64,000 nucleotides of DNA, taken from positions 124,001-188,000 of the forward strand of contig CAVXXD010000009.1 of NCBI GenBank assembly GCA_963765625.1, read 5' to 3'. The stretch comes from CAVXXD01 sp963765625 (GTDB taxonomy: Bacteria; Actinomycetota; Geothermincolia; Geothermincolales; Geothermincolaceae). The notes below the pieces were generated by a model. That model did no database searches. It worked only from the letters and a program-made list of their open reading frames with translations, and was not told where the DNA came from. Every line of letters begins with the position of its first letter. Position 1 is the stretch's first letter. Shown here in pieces: positions 1 through 8,120 of this stretch. A program made the position numbers and the translations under genes.

Positions 1-296
1 CATCCCAGGGCGTTCTTGGGGAACTTGATGGGGTAGCGCTTGCCCCATACGCTGATGAAGTTGTTGTCGACTATCGGCACCAGCCCGGGGCTGACGTCGA
101 AACCCAGGTAGCGGTTCATGGCCTCCACGTTCATGGGCGTCCCGTGGGGAGAGGGGTTGTAGATGGGCATGCCGCCCACGCGGTTGCCCTTCTCGTAGAC
201 GGTGACGTCGCGGCCGTCCTTGGCCAGGACGATGGCGGCGGTCAGGCCGGCCAGGCCTGCCCCTACTATATGAATCGGCTGGTCCTTCTTGCTCAT
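1..296 (-). CDS. FAD-dependent oxidoreductase, type B, second copy (partial)
   Basis: Amino-terminal part (about 98 residues) of a flavoprotein whose 3' end lies outside the window; the start codon is at 294-296. Residues 12-17 form a Rossmann GxGxxG motif (GAGLAG), followed by VYEKGNRVGG, where the acidic residue would bind the ribose of FAD. The sequence is nearly the same as the start of the 1469-2605 protein, so this is a duplicate of it. It lies 13 bases after the 310-1434 gene and is surely in the same transcript. The substrate is unknown. It belongs to a family with seven members in this window. Confidence 0.85.
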   Translation of the reverse strand, partial: MSKKDQPIHIVGAGLAGLTAAIVLAKDGRDVTVYEKGNRVGGMPIYNPSPHGTPMNVEAMNRYLGFDVSPGLVPIVDNNFISVWGKRYPIKFPKNALG

Positions 297-309
297 AAAT
301 CTACCTCCT

Positions 310-1434
310 CTACAGCCACTTGGAATAGCGCTTTTCCATATACTTGTTCAACAGGGTATAGCCGGGGATCATGTTCTTGAAGGCGGGGCCTGCTATCGTG
401 TCCAGGGCCGGCATGCCGGACTGTACCTTCAAGCCGTTGGTGATGGCGATCTTGCGGCCCCAGTCGGGAGCATAGTTGATGGCCAGCCGCCGCCCGAACC
501 ACATCATATTGAAGCTGCGATTGCAGATGTTGAACATCTCCTGGGCAACACCCTTGTCCTCCAGGGCGATGGCTGCGATCTTGCCGGAGACCAGTCCTCC
601 GTGCACCCCGAAATAGGTACCCGGGTCCTGGGCGGCGGCGATGGTGCCGCAGAGGATGAAGTTTCCCTGGAAGAGGGTGGGAGAACTGGGGTAGCGGGAG
701 CGGAAAGGCCCTTGCTGCAGGTCCCGGTAATTGAACTCCAGCCCTTCATCGTCGCGCAGCTGCTTTTCCCAGATCTCAAGTTCCTTCTCCCCCACCGGCT
801 TGCGTGAGAAGAGCAGTCCGAACAGCAGGCCGTTGGCCGCGGCGACATAGGCGTAGTCCTTGGTGTAATAATCGAAGTGGACGATGCAGAAACGCTGCTT
901 GCTGCGCTCGCTGCCTTCCTTGAGAACGCCCCGGGCGAGATAGCCGTAGGCCATCTCGTTGGGGATGTTCAGCAGGCTGAACATGTGGGCGTAGGGGCCG
1001 GCGGCGATGATGGTGTTGGGCGGGAGTTCAGCCAGCTCTTTCTGGCTGAGGATGGGGTGGTTGAACTCGAACTTGACCCCCATCTCCACGGCTTTCTCGT
1101 AGAGGTAATGGTCGATGGCGGTGGAGCGGGTCCCCCGCTCCACGATGTGCAGGCCCATCACCTCGGACTTGAGGTCGAAAGGCTTGCCGAACCCGTAAAT
1201 CCGGAACAGGTCCGCCATGCCCACGTAGGGCTCGCCGATGGGCACCCCGAGCCAGCGGCTCATCAGGGTCGGGTCCAGAGGGGTAGCGTCCATGGTCGGA
1301 TAGGACTCCGGTACGCCTCCCTCCCGGCTGAACATGTTGAGACAGGTCACTTCGTAGCCCAGCTTCGCGGCTGAAATACACGCCGAAAGGCCCGACAGGC
1401 CCGCTCCTACTACTACAGCTTCTTTCTTAGCCAT
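310..1434 (-). CDS. FAD-dependent oxidoreductase, type A, copy 1
   Basis: A 374-residue flavoprotein. GAGLSG at residues 10-15 is the FAD-binding Rossmann motif. Two signatures shared by all full-length family members here are visible: ERGxRxxSxDxxL near residue 100, and DP...FGVHGGLVSGKIAA at about 270-288. The second resembles the C-terminal FAD-contact region of geranylgeranyl reductase-type enzymes, which is only a distant likeness. Most positions match the 2627-3751 protein by eye. A clear AGGAGG site precedes the ATG. The gene sits 34 bases after 1469-2605 in a five-gene tandem array. Reaction and substrate are unknown; two-electron oxidation or reduction is the safe call. Confidence 0.88.
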   Translation of the reverse strand: MAKKEAVVVGAGLSGLSACISAAKLGYEVTCLNMFSREGGVPESYPTMDATPLDPTLMSRWLGVPIGEPYVGMADLFRIYGFGKPFDLKSEVMGLHIVERGTRSTAIDHYLYEKAVEMGVKFEFNHPILSQKELAELPPNTIIAAGPYAHMFSLLNIPNEMAYGYLARGVLKEGSERSKQRFCIVHFDYYTKDYAYVAAANGLLFGLLFSRKPVGEKELEIWEKQLRDDEGLEFNYRDLQQGPFRSRYPSSPTLFQGNFILCGTIAAAQDPGTYFGVHGGLVSGKIAAIALEDKGVAQEMFNICNRSFNMMWFGRRLAINYAPDWGRKIAITNGLKVQSGMPALDTIAGPAFKNMIPGYTLLNKYMEKRYSKWL

Positions 1435-1468
1435 GTGTGCCTCCTGATTTCAATTTACTCGTTATCCG

Positions 1469-2605
1469 TTAAAACCGGTTGTAACCGGAGATGTTGGCCA
1501 TCAAAGCGTACTTGGTCGCCCATTTGTAAAACAACGGGTAAGCCGCCAGGCCGGCCTGCATGGGATACTTCATGAGAATGCCCCGTGGGAAGAGGGGATT
1601 GTCGATGAGCTTCTTGCCCGCCAGTACCGGCTTGAAGGTGGCGTTCAAACGCTTGAACTCCTTGTTGGCGGCTACCGGGTCAGTCAGGGCCATGGCCGCG
1701 ACCTTGCCCGAGAGGAAAGCCCCGTGCATGCCGAAGAAGAGGATGGGGTCCATCATGCCCGAGAGCGTCCCGGAAAGGATGAGATCCTCGTGGAAGAGGC
1801 GGGGGTTGGTGAGGTGGGCGGTGGGGGCCGCCGCCCCCTGCTGCCCGGGCAAGCCCAGGGGCAACCATTTGCGGAAGGGGTAGCCGTCTTCCTCGACGGC
1901 CTGTTTGATGAACTTCTCCGCCTCGGCGTCGTTGATGGGGCGGTGGCGGTTGAAGATCAGCCCGAAGGCGATGCCGTTGACCGAGCAGGTGAAAGCGTAG
2001 TCGGGGGAGTAGTCGTCGAAGTAGACGGTGACCCGGGCATCCTGCCAGGGGACCCGGCATTTGGCGAATACGCCGTAGAGCTTCTGGAAAGGTACGTGGG
2101 CCACTTCGAAGCCGTCCTGGTGCAGGCCGGTGGCGACGATGACGTTGCGGGGGAAGTGGTTGGCCGGCTGCCCGGCCGGGCGGGGCATCCGGCTGATCTG
2201 CTCACGGTCGATGACGGGGTATCCCACCTCTATTTTCGCCCCGTAGCTTTTAGCCAGGTCGGCCAGGTAGTGGTCCATGGACTCCTTGCGTGGCCCGCGC
2301 TCGATCATCCACCCCGGGGCGTTGGCGGGGAACTTGAGGGGGTAACGCTTGCCCCATGCGCTGATGAAGCTGTGGTCGGCTATCTCCACCAGCCCGGGAC
2401 GGAGGTCGAACCCTACATAGCGGCTCATGGCCTCGACGTTCATGGGCGTCCCGTGGGGGGAGGGGTTGTAGAGGGGCAGCCCGCCCACGCGGTTGCCCTT
2501 CTCGTAGACGGTGACGTCCCGGCCTTCCCGGGCCAGGATTACCGCCGCGGTGAGGCCCGCCAGGCCCGCCCCGATAATATGTACCGGCTGATCCTTACTG
2601 GTCAT
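1469..2605 (-). CDS. FAD-dependent oxidoreductase, type B, copy 1
   Basis: A 378-residue flavoprotein with GAGLAG at residues 12-17 and the family signatures ERGPRKESMDHYL and MDPILFFGMHGAFLSGKVAA. It differs clearly from the type A neighbours but matches the truncated gene at 1-296. The gene order A(2627), B(1469), A(310), B(1) shows that an A-B pair was duplicated as a unit, which suggests that A and B proteins work as partners (inference). An AGGAGG site lies nine bases before the ATG. No signal peptide or membrane segment was seen, so it is probably cytoplasmic. Substrate unknown. Confidence 0.88.
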   Translation of the reverse strand: MTSKDQPVHIIGAGLAGLTAAVILAREGRDVTVYEKGNRVGGLPLYNPSPHGTPMNVEAMSRYVGFDLRPGLVEIADHSFISAWGKRYPLKFPANAPGWMIERGPRKESMDHYLADLAKSYGAKIEVGYPVIDREQISRMPRPAGQPANHFPRNVIVATGLHQDGFEVAHVPFQKLYGVFAKCRVPWQDARVTVYFDDYSPDYAFTCSVNGIAFGLIFNRHRPINDAEAEKFIKQAVEEDGYPFRKWLPLGLPGQQGAAAPTAHLTNPRLFHEDLILSGTLSGMMDPILFFGMHGAFLSGKVAAMALTDPVAANKEFKRLNATFKPVLAGKKLIDNPLFPRGILMKYPMQAGLAAYPLFYKWATKYALMANISGYNRF

Positions 2606-2626
2606 CTGAATTAACCTCCTTCTCCC

Positions 2627-3751
2627 CTACAACCACTTGGAATAGCGCTGCTCCATGCACTTCTCGAGCAGCACGTAGCCCGGGATCATGTTCTTCAGGT
2701 TGCGGCCGCTCTTTTCCGCCGCCTCCGGGCTGCCGCTCTGCGACTTCATTCCCATGGTCATCGTGAACTTCCGCCAGAACTCCGGCGCATAGTTGATGCC
2801 CAGCCGCCGGCCGAACCACATGCGATTGAAACTGCGGTTGCAGATCTTGAACATCTCCTGAGCCGCGGCCTTGTCCTCAAGGGCGATGGCGGCGATCTTG
2901 CCGGAGACCAGGCCGCCGTGCACTCCGAAGTAGGTACCCGGATCCTGGGCCGCGGCGATGGTGCCGCAGAGGATCTTATCTCCCGAGAACAGGGTGGGTG
3001 AGTTGGGGTAGCGGGAACGGAAGGGCCCTTGCTGCAGGTCCTTGTAGTTGAACTCCAGCCCCTCCTGCTCGCGCAGTTGCTCCTCCCAGCAGCTCATCTC
3101 CCTCTCCCCCACCGGGGTACGCGAGAAAAGCAGCCCGAAGAAGAGCCCGTTAGCCGCGGCGACGTAGGCGTAATCCCTGGTGTACCAGTCGAAGTAAGCG
3201 ATGCAGAAACGCTTGTCGGTCCGATTGTCGTTCTCTTTGTAGACGCCCCGGGCCACGTAGCCGTAGGCCATCTCGTTGGGGATGTCCAGCAGGGTGAACA
3301 TCTCGGTGTAGGGCCCGGTGGCGATGATGGTGCCAGGGGGCAGGTCGTCCAGTTCGCGCTTGCTCAGGATGGGGTGGTCGAATTCAAAATTCACGCCCAT
3401 CTCCACGGCTTTCTCGCAGAGGTAGTGGTCGATGCCGGTAGAGCGCGAACCCCGCTCCACGATGTGGAGCCCCGAGGGCCCGGGATCCATGTCGAAGCGC
3501 TGGCCCCAGGCGTAGGAACGGAACTCGTCCGCCGGCCCCACGTAGGGCTCGCCGATGGGGATGCCCAGCCAGCGGCTCATCAGCGCTGGGTCGAATGGGC
3601 TGGCGTCCATGGTGGGATAGGATTGAGGCACGCCCCCTTCCCGGCTGAACATGTTGAGACATGTCACTTCGTAGCCCAGCCGGGCGGCGGAGATGCATGC
3701 GGACAGGCCCGACAGCCCTGCTCCGACCACTGTCACTTTCTTACTGGCCAT
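2627..3751 (-). CDS. FAD-dependent oxidoreductase, type A, copy 2
   Basis: A 374-residue flavoprotein, the same length as the 310-1434 protein and very similar along its whole length, including the last residues RYSKWL. The Rossmann motif GAGLSG is at 10-15. The family signatures are ERGSRSTGIDHYL and DPGTYFGVHGGLVSGK. A GGGAGG ribosome site precedes the start. It is 21 bases upstream of its type B partner (1469-2605). Differences from copy 1 are spread evenly, so the duplication is not recent and both copies appear to be under selection. Substrate unknown. Confidence 0.88.
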   Translation of the reverse strand: MASKKVTVVGAGLSGLSACISAARLGYEVTCLNMFSREGGVPQSYPTMDASPFDPALMSRWLGIPIGEPYVGPADEFRSYAWGQRFDMDPGPSGLHIVERGSRSTGIDHYLCEKAVEMGVNFEFDHPILSKRELDDLPPGTIIATGPYTEMFTLLDIPNEMAYGYVARGVYKENDNRTDKRFCIAYFDWYTRDYAYVAAANGLFFGLLFSRTPVGEREMSCWEEQLREQEGLEFNYKDLQQGPFRSRYPNSPTLFSGDKILCGTIAAAQDPGTYFGVHGGLVSGKIAAIALEDKAAAQEMFKICNRSFNRMWFGRRLGINYAPEFWRKFTMTMGMKSQSGSPEAAEKSGRNLKNMIPGYVLLEKCMEQRYSKWL

Positions 3752-3785
3752 GTGCTCCCTCCCTGCAGTAGGCCGTTTCTTTTTT

Positions 3786-4844
3786 TCAGATCTTCTGGAA
3801 GCCCGGCACCGTCTTCAGCATGTACTCGACCACCGGCTGCATCAGCTTGTCGTGGTTGGCCATGAAACCGAAGGCCAGGCCCAGCGCCGGCTTCTTGAAC
3901 CAGTGGGGCTGTATCAGCAACATCTGCTTGGCCAGCCACGAGGTCATGACGCCGGAGGTCATCTTTTTAAAGAGGTCATAGGCCGCGGACTTGTCGTCGA
4001 TGGCCAGCGCGGCTATTTTGCCCGACACCAGCGAGGAATGCACCCCGAAGAGGAAGAGGGGGTCCTGCACACCGCCCAGCGTACCGGCCAGGATCTTGTT
4101 GCCGGCGAACAGCTTGGGGAAGGGCGTCCTGGCCGACACTACTCCCTCATGCAGATGCCATTCGGGAATGTTCACGCCCTCCTGCTCGAGCAGCTGCTTC
4201 CTCCAGCGCTTCTCCATGTCCGGGGCCACCGGCCTGCGGTCGAAGCCCAGCCCGAAGCAGACTCCGTTGGAGGCTGCCAGGTAGTTGTAGTCATTGGTGT
4301 AAGTGTCGAACCAGCCCACCATCACCGGCGGGCCGTCGTAGAGGCCGTTAAAGATCCAGCCGTACACCGGCTGGTAGGGCAGGTTCAGCGCCTCGAACGC
4401 ATCAACCTCCAGGCCGGTGGCAATGATAGTGTTGGGCGGCAGTTCGGCCGCATCGGACTGAGACCTCAAAAACCAGCCGAACTCGAACTTGACTCCCAGT
4501 TCCCGGGCCTGCTCGTAAAGGTAGTAGTCCAGGGAGGTGGAACGCCCGCCGCGTTCAACGTTGTGGAGGTGGAAGCCTTCCTCCGACATTTCGATCTTTT
4601 TACCATAGTGATAAGCCCGGAAACAGGAGGACTTTACCACGTAGGGGGGTTTCAATTCGATGCCCAGCCACGGTCCCAGTCTCTCCGGCCGCATGGGCGT
4701 GACATCCACCGAAGGATGTATGTCCGGCAAGCCCCCCAGCCGGTCGTACTTGTCCAGCACCCTTACATCGTGGCCGGCTTTCGCGCAGTGGATCGCCGCA
4801 ACCAGCCCGGACAGCCCCGCCCCTACGATGATCACTTCCGACAT
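3786..4844 (-). CDS. FAD-dependent oxidoreductase, third type
   Basis: A 352-residue flavoprotein starting MSEVIIVGAGLSG, with the Rossmann motif at residues 8-13. The family signatures are ERGGRSTSLDYYL and DPLFLFGVHSSLVSGKIAA. It is the first gene of the five-gene oxidoreductase array and lies 34 bases before 2627-3751. A GGGGGTG ribosome site precedes the ATG. A 404-base gap separates it from the GlcD/CCG genes upstream, so it may have its own promoter (a weak candidate is listed at 4884-4912). Its closest relatives in the window look to be 9864-10916 and 52431-53498. Function beyond flavin redox chemistry is unknown. Confidence 0.87.
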   Translation of the reverse strand: MSEVIIVGAGLSGLVAAIHCAKAGHDVRVLDKYDRLGGLPDIHPSVDVTPMRPERLGPWLGIELKPPYVVKSSCFRAYHYGKKIEMSEEGFHLHNVERGGRSTSLDYYLYEQARELGVKFEFGWFLRSQSDAAELPPNTIIATGLEVDAFEALNLPYQPVYGWIFNGLYDGPPVMVGWFDTYTNDYNYLAASNGVCFGLGFDRRPVAPDMEKRWRKQLLEQEGVNIPEWHLHEGVVSARTPFPKLFAGNKILAGTLGGVQDPLFLFGVHSSLVSGKIAALAIDDKSAAYDLFKKMTSGVMTSWLAKQMLLIQPHWFKKPALGLAFGFMANHDKLMQPVVEYMLKTVPGFQKI

Positions 4845-4883
4845 TCCGCACCCCCCATTTCCCTCAGCTTGACCATGCTTATT

Positions 4884-4912
4884 TAAATCTTCTCGATAAG
4901 ACCTGTTTTCAA
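4884..4912 (-). promoter_or_regulatory. Weak candidate promoter for the oxidoreductase array
   Basis: On the minus strand TTGAAA (4907-4912) is followed after 17 bases by GATTTA (4884-4889), about 40 bases before the start of the 3786-4844 gene. The -10 match is poor. It is listed because the 404-base gap makes a separate promoter plausible. Confidence 0.3.
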
Positions 4913-4971
4913 TTTGTCAGGATGCCCCGATGCCAAGTCCCCGTATAGCCCATGTGTCCTTAATAGATGTT

Positions 4972-4998
4972 CCTGCCGGCGCTCCGAGCGCCGACAGG
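4972..4998. other. Strong GC-rich hairpin in the cluster gap
   Basis: Seven-base arms CGGCGCT and AGCGCCG around a three-base loop, with CCTG/CAGG extending the stem past a single mismatch. It lies about 250 bases past the stop of the 5249-6892 gene and has no downstream U-run in either direction. It could be a processing site or a Rho-dependent end. Confidence 0.5.
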
Positions 4999-5248
4999 AT
5001 TCGGTCGACTTACTTTCGTTCCCTCTTTAAAACATGGAGGCTTCGTTCCCTCGTCACGATCCGGACATCCGTCCAAGCGCCGTATCGCATGACTCCCTCC
5101 CTGCGGACCCGAAGCCTCCGATTATTCCACCTGGGTGCACCACCTCCTCTTAAAGTCTCGTTCCCGGTTGTTGTAAGGTCGGGACGCGGGCCTTGCGGTT
5201 ACCGCGCCCCGGCCTCTGTTTCACTTCTTTCTCCCCTGCGGACCCTGC

Positions 5249-6892
5249 TTAGAAGACCAGCTTCTTGCAGACACCGGTCTCGTAGTCCCAGCGGCGGGCG
5301 GCGATGTTGTTGGGGTCTATCGCTATCTTGAAATCCCGGAAGGAGTCTGAGATAGCCGCCGCGTTGGGCATCATCATGGGCATCAGGTCGTCGATGGTGC
5401 CGAGGGCCTCGGGGATGGGCAGCGCCATGCCCCTGGTCTGCGCCAGCAAGCCGCAAGCCATGGCCAGACCGTCCTTCATGAGGGCCTGCATTATTACCCG
5501 CATGTAGGTTATAAAAGTGGCCATGACGTCGTCCTTGTCGCCCTGGTTGGAATAGAGGTCGTACTCCATGTAGGCGGAGCGTCCCATGTGATAGGGCTGC
5601 AGGTAGGTGGAGGCGTCGTCGGGGTTGAGGACGTCGTCGGTATGGCCCCGCTGGTCGGTGGTGGTGGTGCGCATGGCCCGCTCGATCTCGGGGAACTTGT
5701 CCAGCTTGCCGATGAGGGCCCCGATGAGGAAGGAGCCGCGCACTCGCATGACGCGCACGGTGACGTTGAAGAACTTCTGCCAGCGGTCCAGGTTGGCCGA
5801 GCGCAGGTCGGCGGTGAGGTCGGCCATGGCCTCGGGGGGCATGAACTCGAACTCGGGCTCTACCGCCTTGGTGATACGCTCCACGATATCCGCTTTGAGC
5901 ATGGCTTCCGCTTCGTTCATGCCGCTGACGATGCAGAAGAGGTTGTTTCTGGGCATGCTGTCGGCGATGGCCGAGGCGGCCTTGTTGTTCTCGCCTAAGA
6001 AGATGCCGTAGAAGGAGTCCTGCATGTGGGCCAGTTCCAGGGTCAGGTTGGCATTGGCCAGCGCGTAGAGGACGTCTACCACTTTGTCCAGCCGGTCGGG
6101 CTCGTAGGCCGGGTAGATGGAGTAGATGAAGTCCTGCTCGGGATAGATGCGCAGGGTCATCTCGGTGACCGTGCCCAGGGTGCCGAAGGCGTAGCGGTAG
6201 AAGGAGCTGACGTCGGGGCCCGGGCCGGGCATCTGGACCTTGTTGGCGCCGTAGACGCCGGGGCCGGTCTTCATGATGGTGCCGTCCGGCATGACCATGG
6301 TCGTCTCGACGATGTTGTCTATACCGAAGCCGTACTTGGAGGCCAGGGTGTTGATGTTGCAGAAGCCGTGGTTGGAGATGATCGCGGCGGTGGCGGCGGT
6401 GGAGGGGTTGAGTACCCGGCAGCCCACCTTCTGGGCGTCCACCTGGGCGTGCAGGTAGTTGACCCCGGGCTGGATGCGCATGAAGTTGTTGGCGCCGTCC
6501 ACTTCCAGCACCTGGTCCATGCGGCGCAGGTCCATCATTATCCCGCCGTAGAGGGGAATGTGGATAGCCATGGTGGTCAGGCCGGTGCCCATGGGCATGA
6601 CGTCCACTTTGCATTCGTTGGCGATCTTGTAGATCTGGGCGACCTCCTCGGTGGTGGCGGGCAGGCAGACCAGGTGGGTGTACTGGGCCGGGAAGGGGCT
6701 CTGGTCACGGGAGTAGCCGATGAGGATGTTGAGGTCGTCGGTGACCCACTCGCTGCCCAGGGTCTCCTGCAGCAGCGCCTTGGCCCTGGCAAGGTCCTCC
6801 GGATGATTATGGAGCGGTTCTTCCTCGAACTGCATGACTACGCCGGATACGCGGCGCTCTCTGATGTTTTTCTCTATGTCTTTGGTCCACAT
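5249..6892 (-). CDS. GlcD-like FAD-binding oxidase subunit
   Basis: A 547-residue protein of the FAD-binding type 4 / vanillyl-alcohol oxidase superfamily. The PP-loop region of the FAD domain reads VMPMGTGLTTMAIHIPLYGG (about residues 97-116), followed by MMDLRRMDQVLEVD and RIQPGVNYLHAQ, the usual spacing for this fold. The C-terminal half is a flavin-linked oxidase cap domain. Such proteins oxidise 2-hydroxy acids, phenols or similar substrates and pass electrons to a partner Fe-S protein. The CCG protein gene lies only four bases upstream and is the obvious partner. A strong AGGAGG site precedes the ATG. The substrate is not identifiable. Confidence 0.85.
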   Translation of the reverse strand: MWTKDIEKNIRERRVSGVVMQFEEEPLHNHPEDLARAKALLQETLGSEWVTDDLNILIGYSRDQSPFPAQYTHLVCLPATTEEVAQIYKIANECKVDVMPMGTGLTTMAIHIPLYGGIMMDLRRMDQVLEVDGANNFMRIQPGVNYLHAQVDAQKVGCRVLNPSTAATAAIISNHGFCNINTLASKYGFGIDNIVETTMVMPDGTIMKTGPGVYGANKVQMPGPGPDVSSFYRYAFGTLGTVTEMTLRIYPEQDFIYSIYPAYEPDRLDKVVDVLYALANANLTLELAHMQDSFYGIFLGENNKAASAIADSMPRNNLFCIVSGMNEAEAMLKADIVERITKAVEPEFEFMPPEAMADLTADLRSANLDRWQKFFNVTVRVMRVRGSFLIGALIGKLDKFPEIERAMRTTTTDQRGHTDDVLNPDDASTYLQPYHMGRSAYMEYDLYSNQGDKDDVMATFITYMRVIMQALMKDGLAMACGLLAQTRGMALPIPEALGTIDDLMPMMMPNAAAISDSFRDFKIAIDPNNIAARRWDYETGVCKKLVF

Positions 6893-6896
6893 AAAC

Positions 6897-8117
6897 CTAC
6901 ACCTCCTTCCCCAGCCCGAGCATTACCAGTTCGGCCAGGTCGTATACTTTCATGGGGCTCCCCTTGGCCTCGATGGCCTTGCGGAACATCTGCACGCAGT
7001 AGGGGCAGGAGGTGACGATGGCCTCCGCGCCCGTCGACTCCGCCTCGAAGAGGCGTTCCTTGGCGGTCCACAGGGCGAAGTCCGGGAAGGCGTAGGGCAC
7101 GCCTCCGCCGCCGCCGCAGCACAGGGCGTTGAAGGTGGCGCGGGGGAACTCCACCAGTTCCAGCCCGGGGATGGCCTTCAGCACCGAGCGGGGCTTTTTG
7201 TACTGGTCGAAGCGGCGTCCCAGCTTGCAGGGATCGTGATATGCCACTTTCATCTTGACTTCGGTGGTGGGCTTGAGGGTCTTGGTCTTTTTGGCCAGCC
7301 GCCACAGGGCCTCGGTGATCTGCAGCACCTCGATGTCGCCGAGCTGCTCCTTGTACTCTTCCTTGAAGACCCAGGCACAGTGGCTGCAGGGAGCGACGAT
7401 GGTCTTGACTCCCAGCGCACGGAAGCGTTCGATGTTCTCATATGCGAAGGTCTCGAAGTAGTCGCGGTCGCCCACCAGCAGCATGGGGGCGCCGCAGCAG
7501 AGTTCCTCGGCCCCCAGGGTGCCGACGTCCATGCCGCCCTCGACTAAGGCCATGGCCGCTGAGCGCACCGCCTTCAAGAGGTTGGGGTCGGCGGCGTAGG
7601 TGCAGCCGGCGAAGAAGAGCACTTCCGCTTTCTCGGTGTTGAGGTTTTTCAGCGGCAGGCCCTTGGCCCAGTCGCCGCGCTTATCGCGGGGCAGGTCCCA
7701 GGGATTGTCGTTTTTCTCCAGCGAATCGGCCAGGGCCTTATGCTCGGGCATGGGGCCCCAGCCCTCCGCGACGGCTCGCTCGCGCATCAGCTCGAAGACC
7801 TTGGTGGGCAGGATCTGCTTGACTTCGTAGCACTGCTCCTGGCAGGAGGAGCAGAGGTTGCAGGAGTAGAGGATGCCGGCCATGGACTCGTTGGGCTCTA
7901 GTTCCTTGGTGTGGAGGCCGCGGGCCAGTTCCATCTTGCCCGAGGCGTAGTAGGCCTCCCAGCGGAAGCGGGTGCCGGAGGGGCAGTTGCGCCAGAAGCG
8001 GGAGTCTTCGCAGAACTGAACGTGCACGCCCTGGCAGATCTTGCACTTGGTGCAGATGGAGTAGTCGGCCTGCAGTTCCTCCAGTACCTGGCGGGGAGCG
8101 GTAATGCGTTTTTCCAT
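6897..8117 (-). CDS. Fe-S protein with two CCG domains (GlcF/HdrD-like)
   Basis: A 406-residue electron-transfer protein. Near the N-terminus two ferredoxin-like cysteine clusters are visible, CTKCKICQGVHVQFC and CNLCSSCQEQC, which could carry [4Fe-4S] centres. Two CCG cysteine-rich domains follow: FFAGC...ELCCGAP and HDPC...ALCCGGGGG. This is the layout of GlcF, LldE and HdrD subunits, which take electrons from a flavoprotein and hand them to quinone, ETF or a disulfide. It sits three bases after 8121-9512 and four before 5249-6892, so one Fe-S subunit seems to serve two flavin subunits. It has no membrane segment. Confidence 0.88.
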   Translation of the reverse strand: MEKRITAPRQVLEELQADYSICTKCKICQGVHVQFCEDSRFWRNCPSGTRFRWEAYYASGKMELARGLHTKELEPNESMAGILYSCNLCSSCQEQCYEVKQILPTKVFELMRERAVAEGWGPMPEHKALADSLEKNDNPWDLPRDKRGDWAKGLPLKNLNTEKAEVLFFAGCTYAADPNLLKAVRSAAMALVEGGMDVGTLGAEELCCGAPMLLVGDRDYFETFAYENIERFRALGVKTIVAPCSHCAWVFKEEYKEQLGDIEVLQITEALWRLAKKTKTLKPTTEVKMKVAYHDPCKLGRRFDQYKKPRSVLKAIPGLELVEFPRATFNALCCGGGGGVPYAFPDFALWTAKERLFEAESTGAEAIVTSCPYCVQMFRKAIEAKGSPMKVYDLAELVMLGLGKEV

Positions 8118-8120
8118 TGC

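Larger units (their letters stand above)
4845..5248. other. Gene-free gap inside the minus-strand redox cluster
   Basis: No convincing coding region on either strand. It holds a strong hairpin at 4972-4998 (arms CGGCGCT/AGCGCCG flanked by CCTG/CAGG) and a weak promoter candidate at 4884-4912. The hairpin lacks a U-run on the minus strand, so it may be an RNA-processing or stability element between the GlcD/CCG genes and the oxidoreductase array rather than an intrinsic terminator. Confidence 0.6.
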
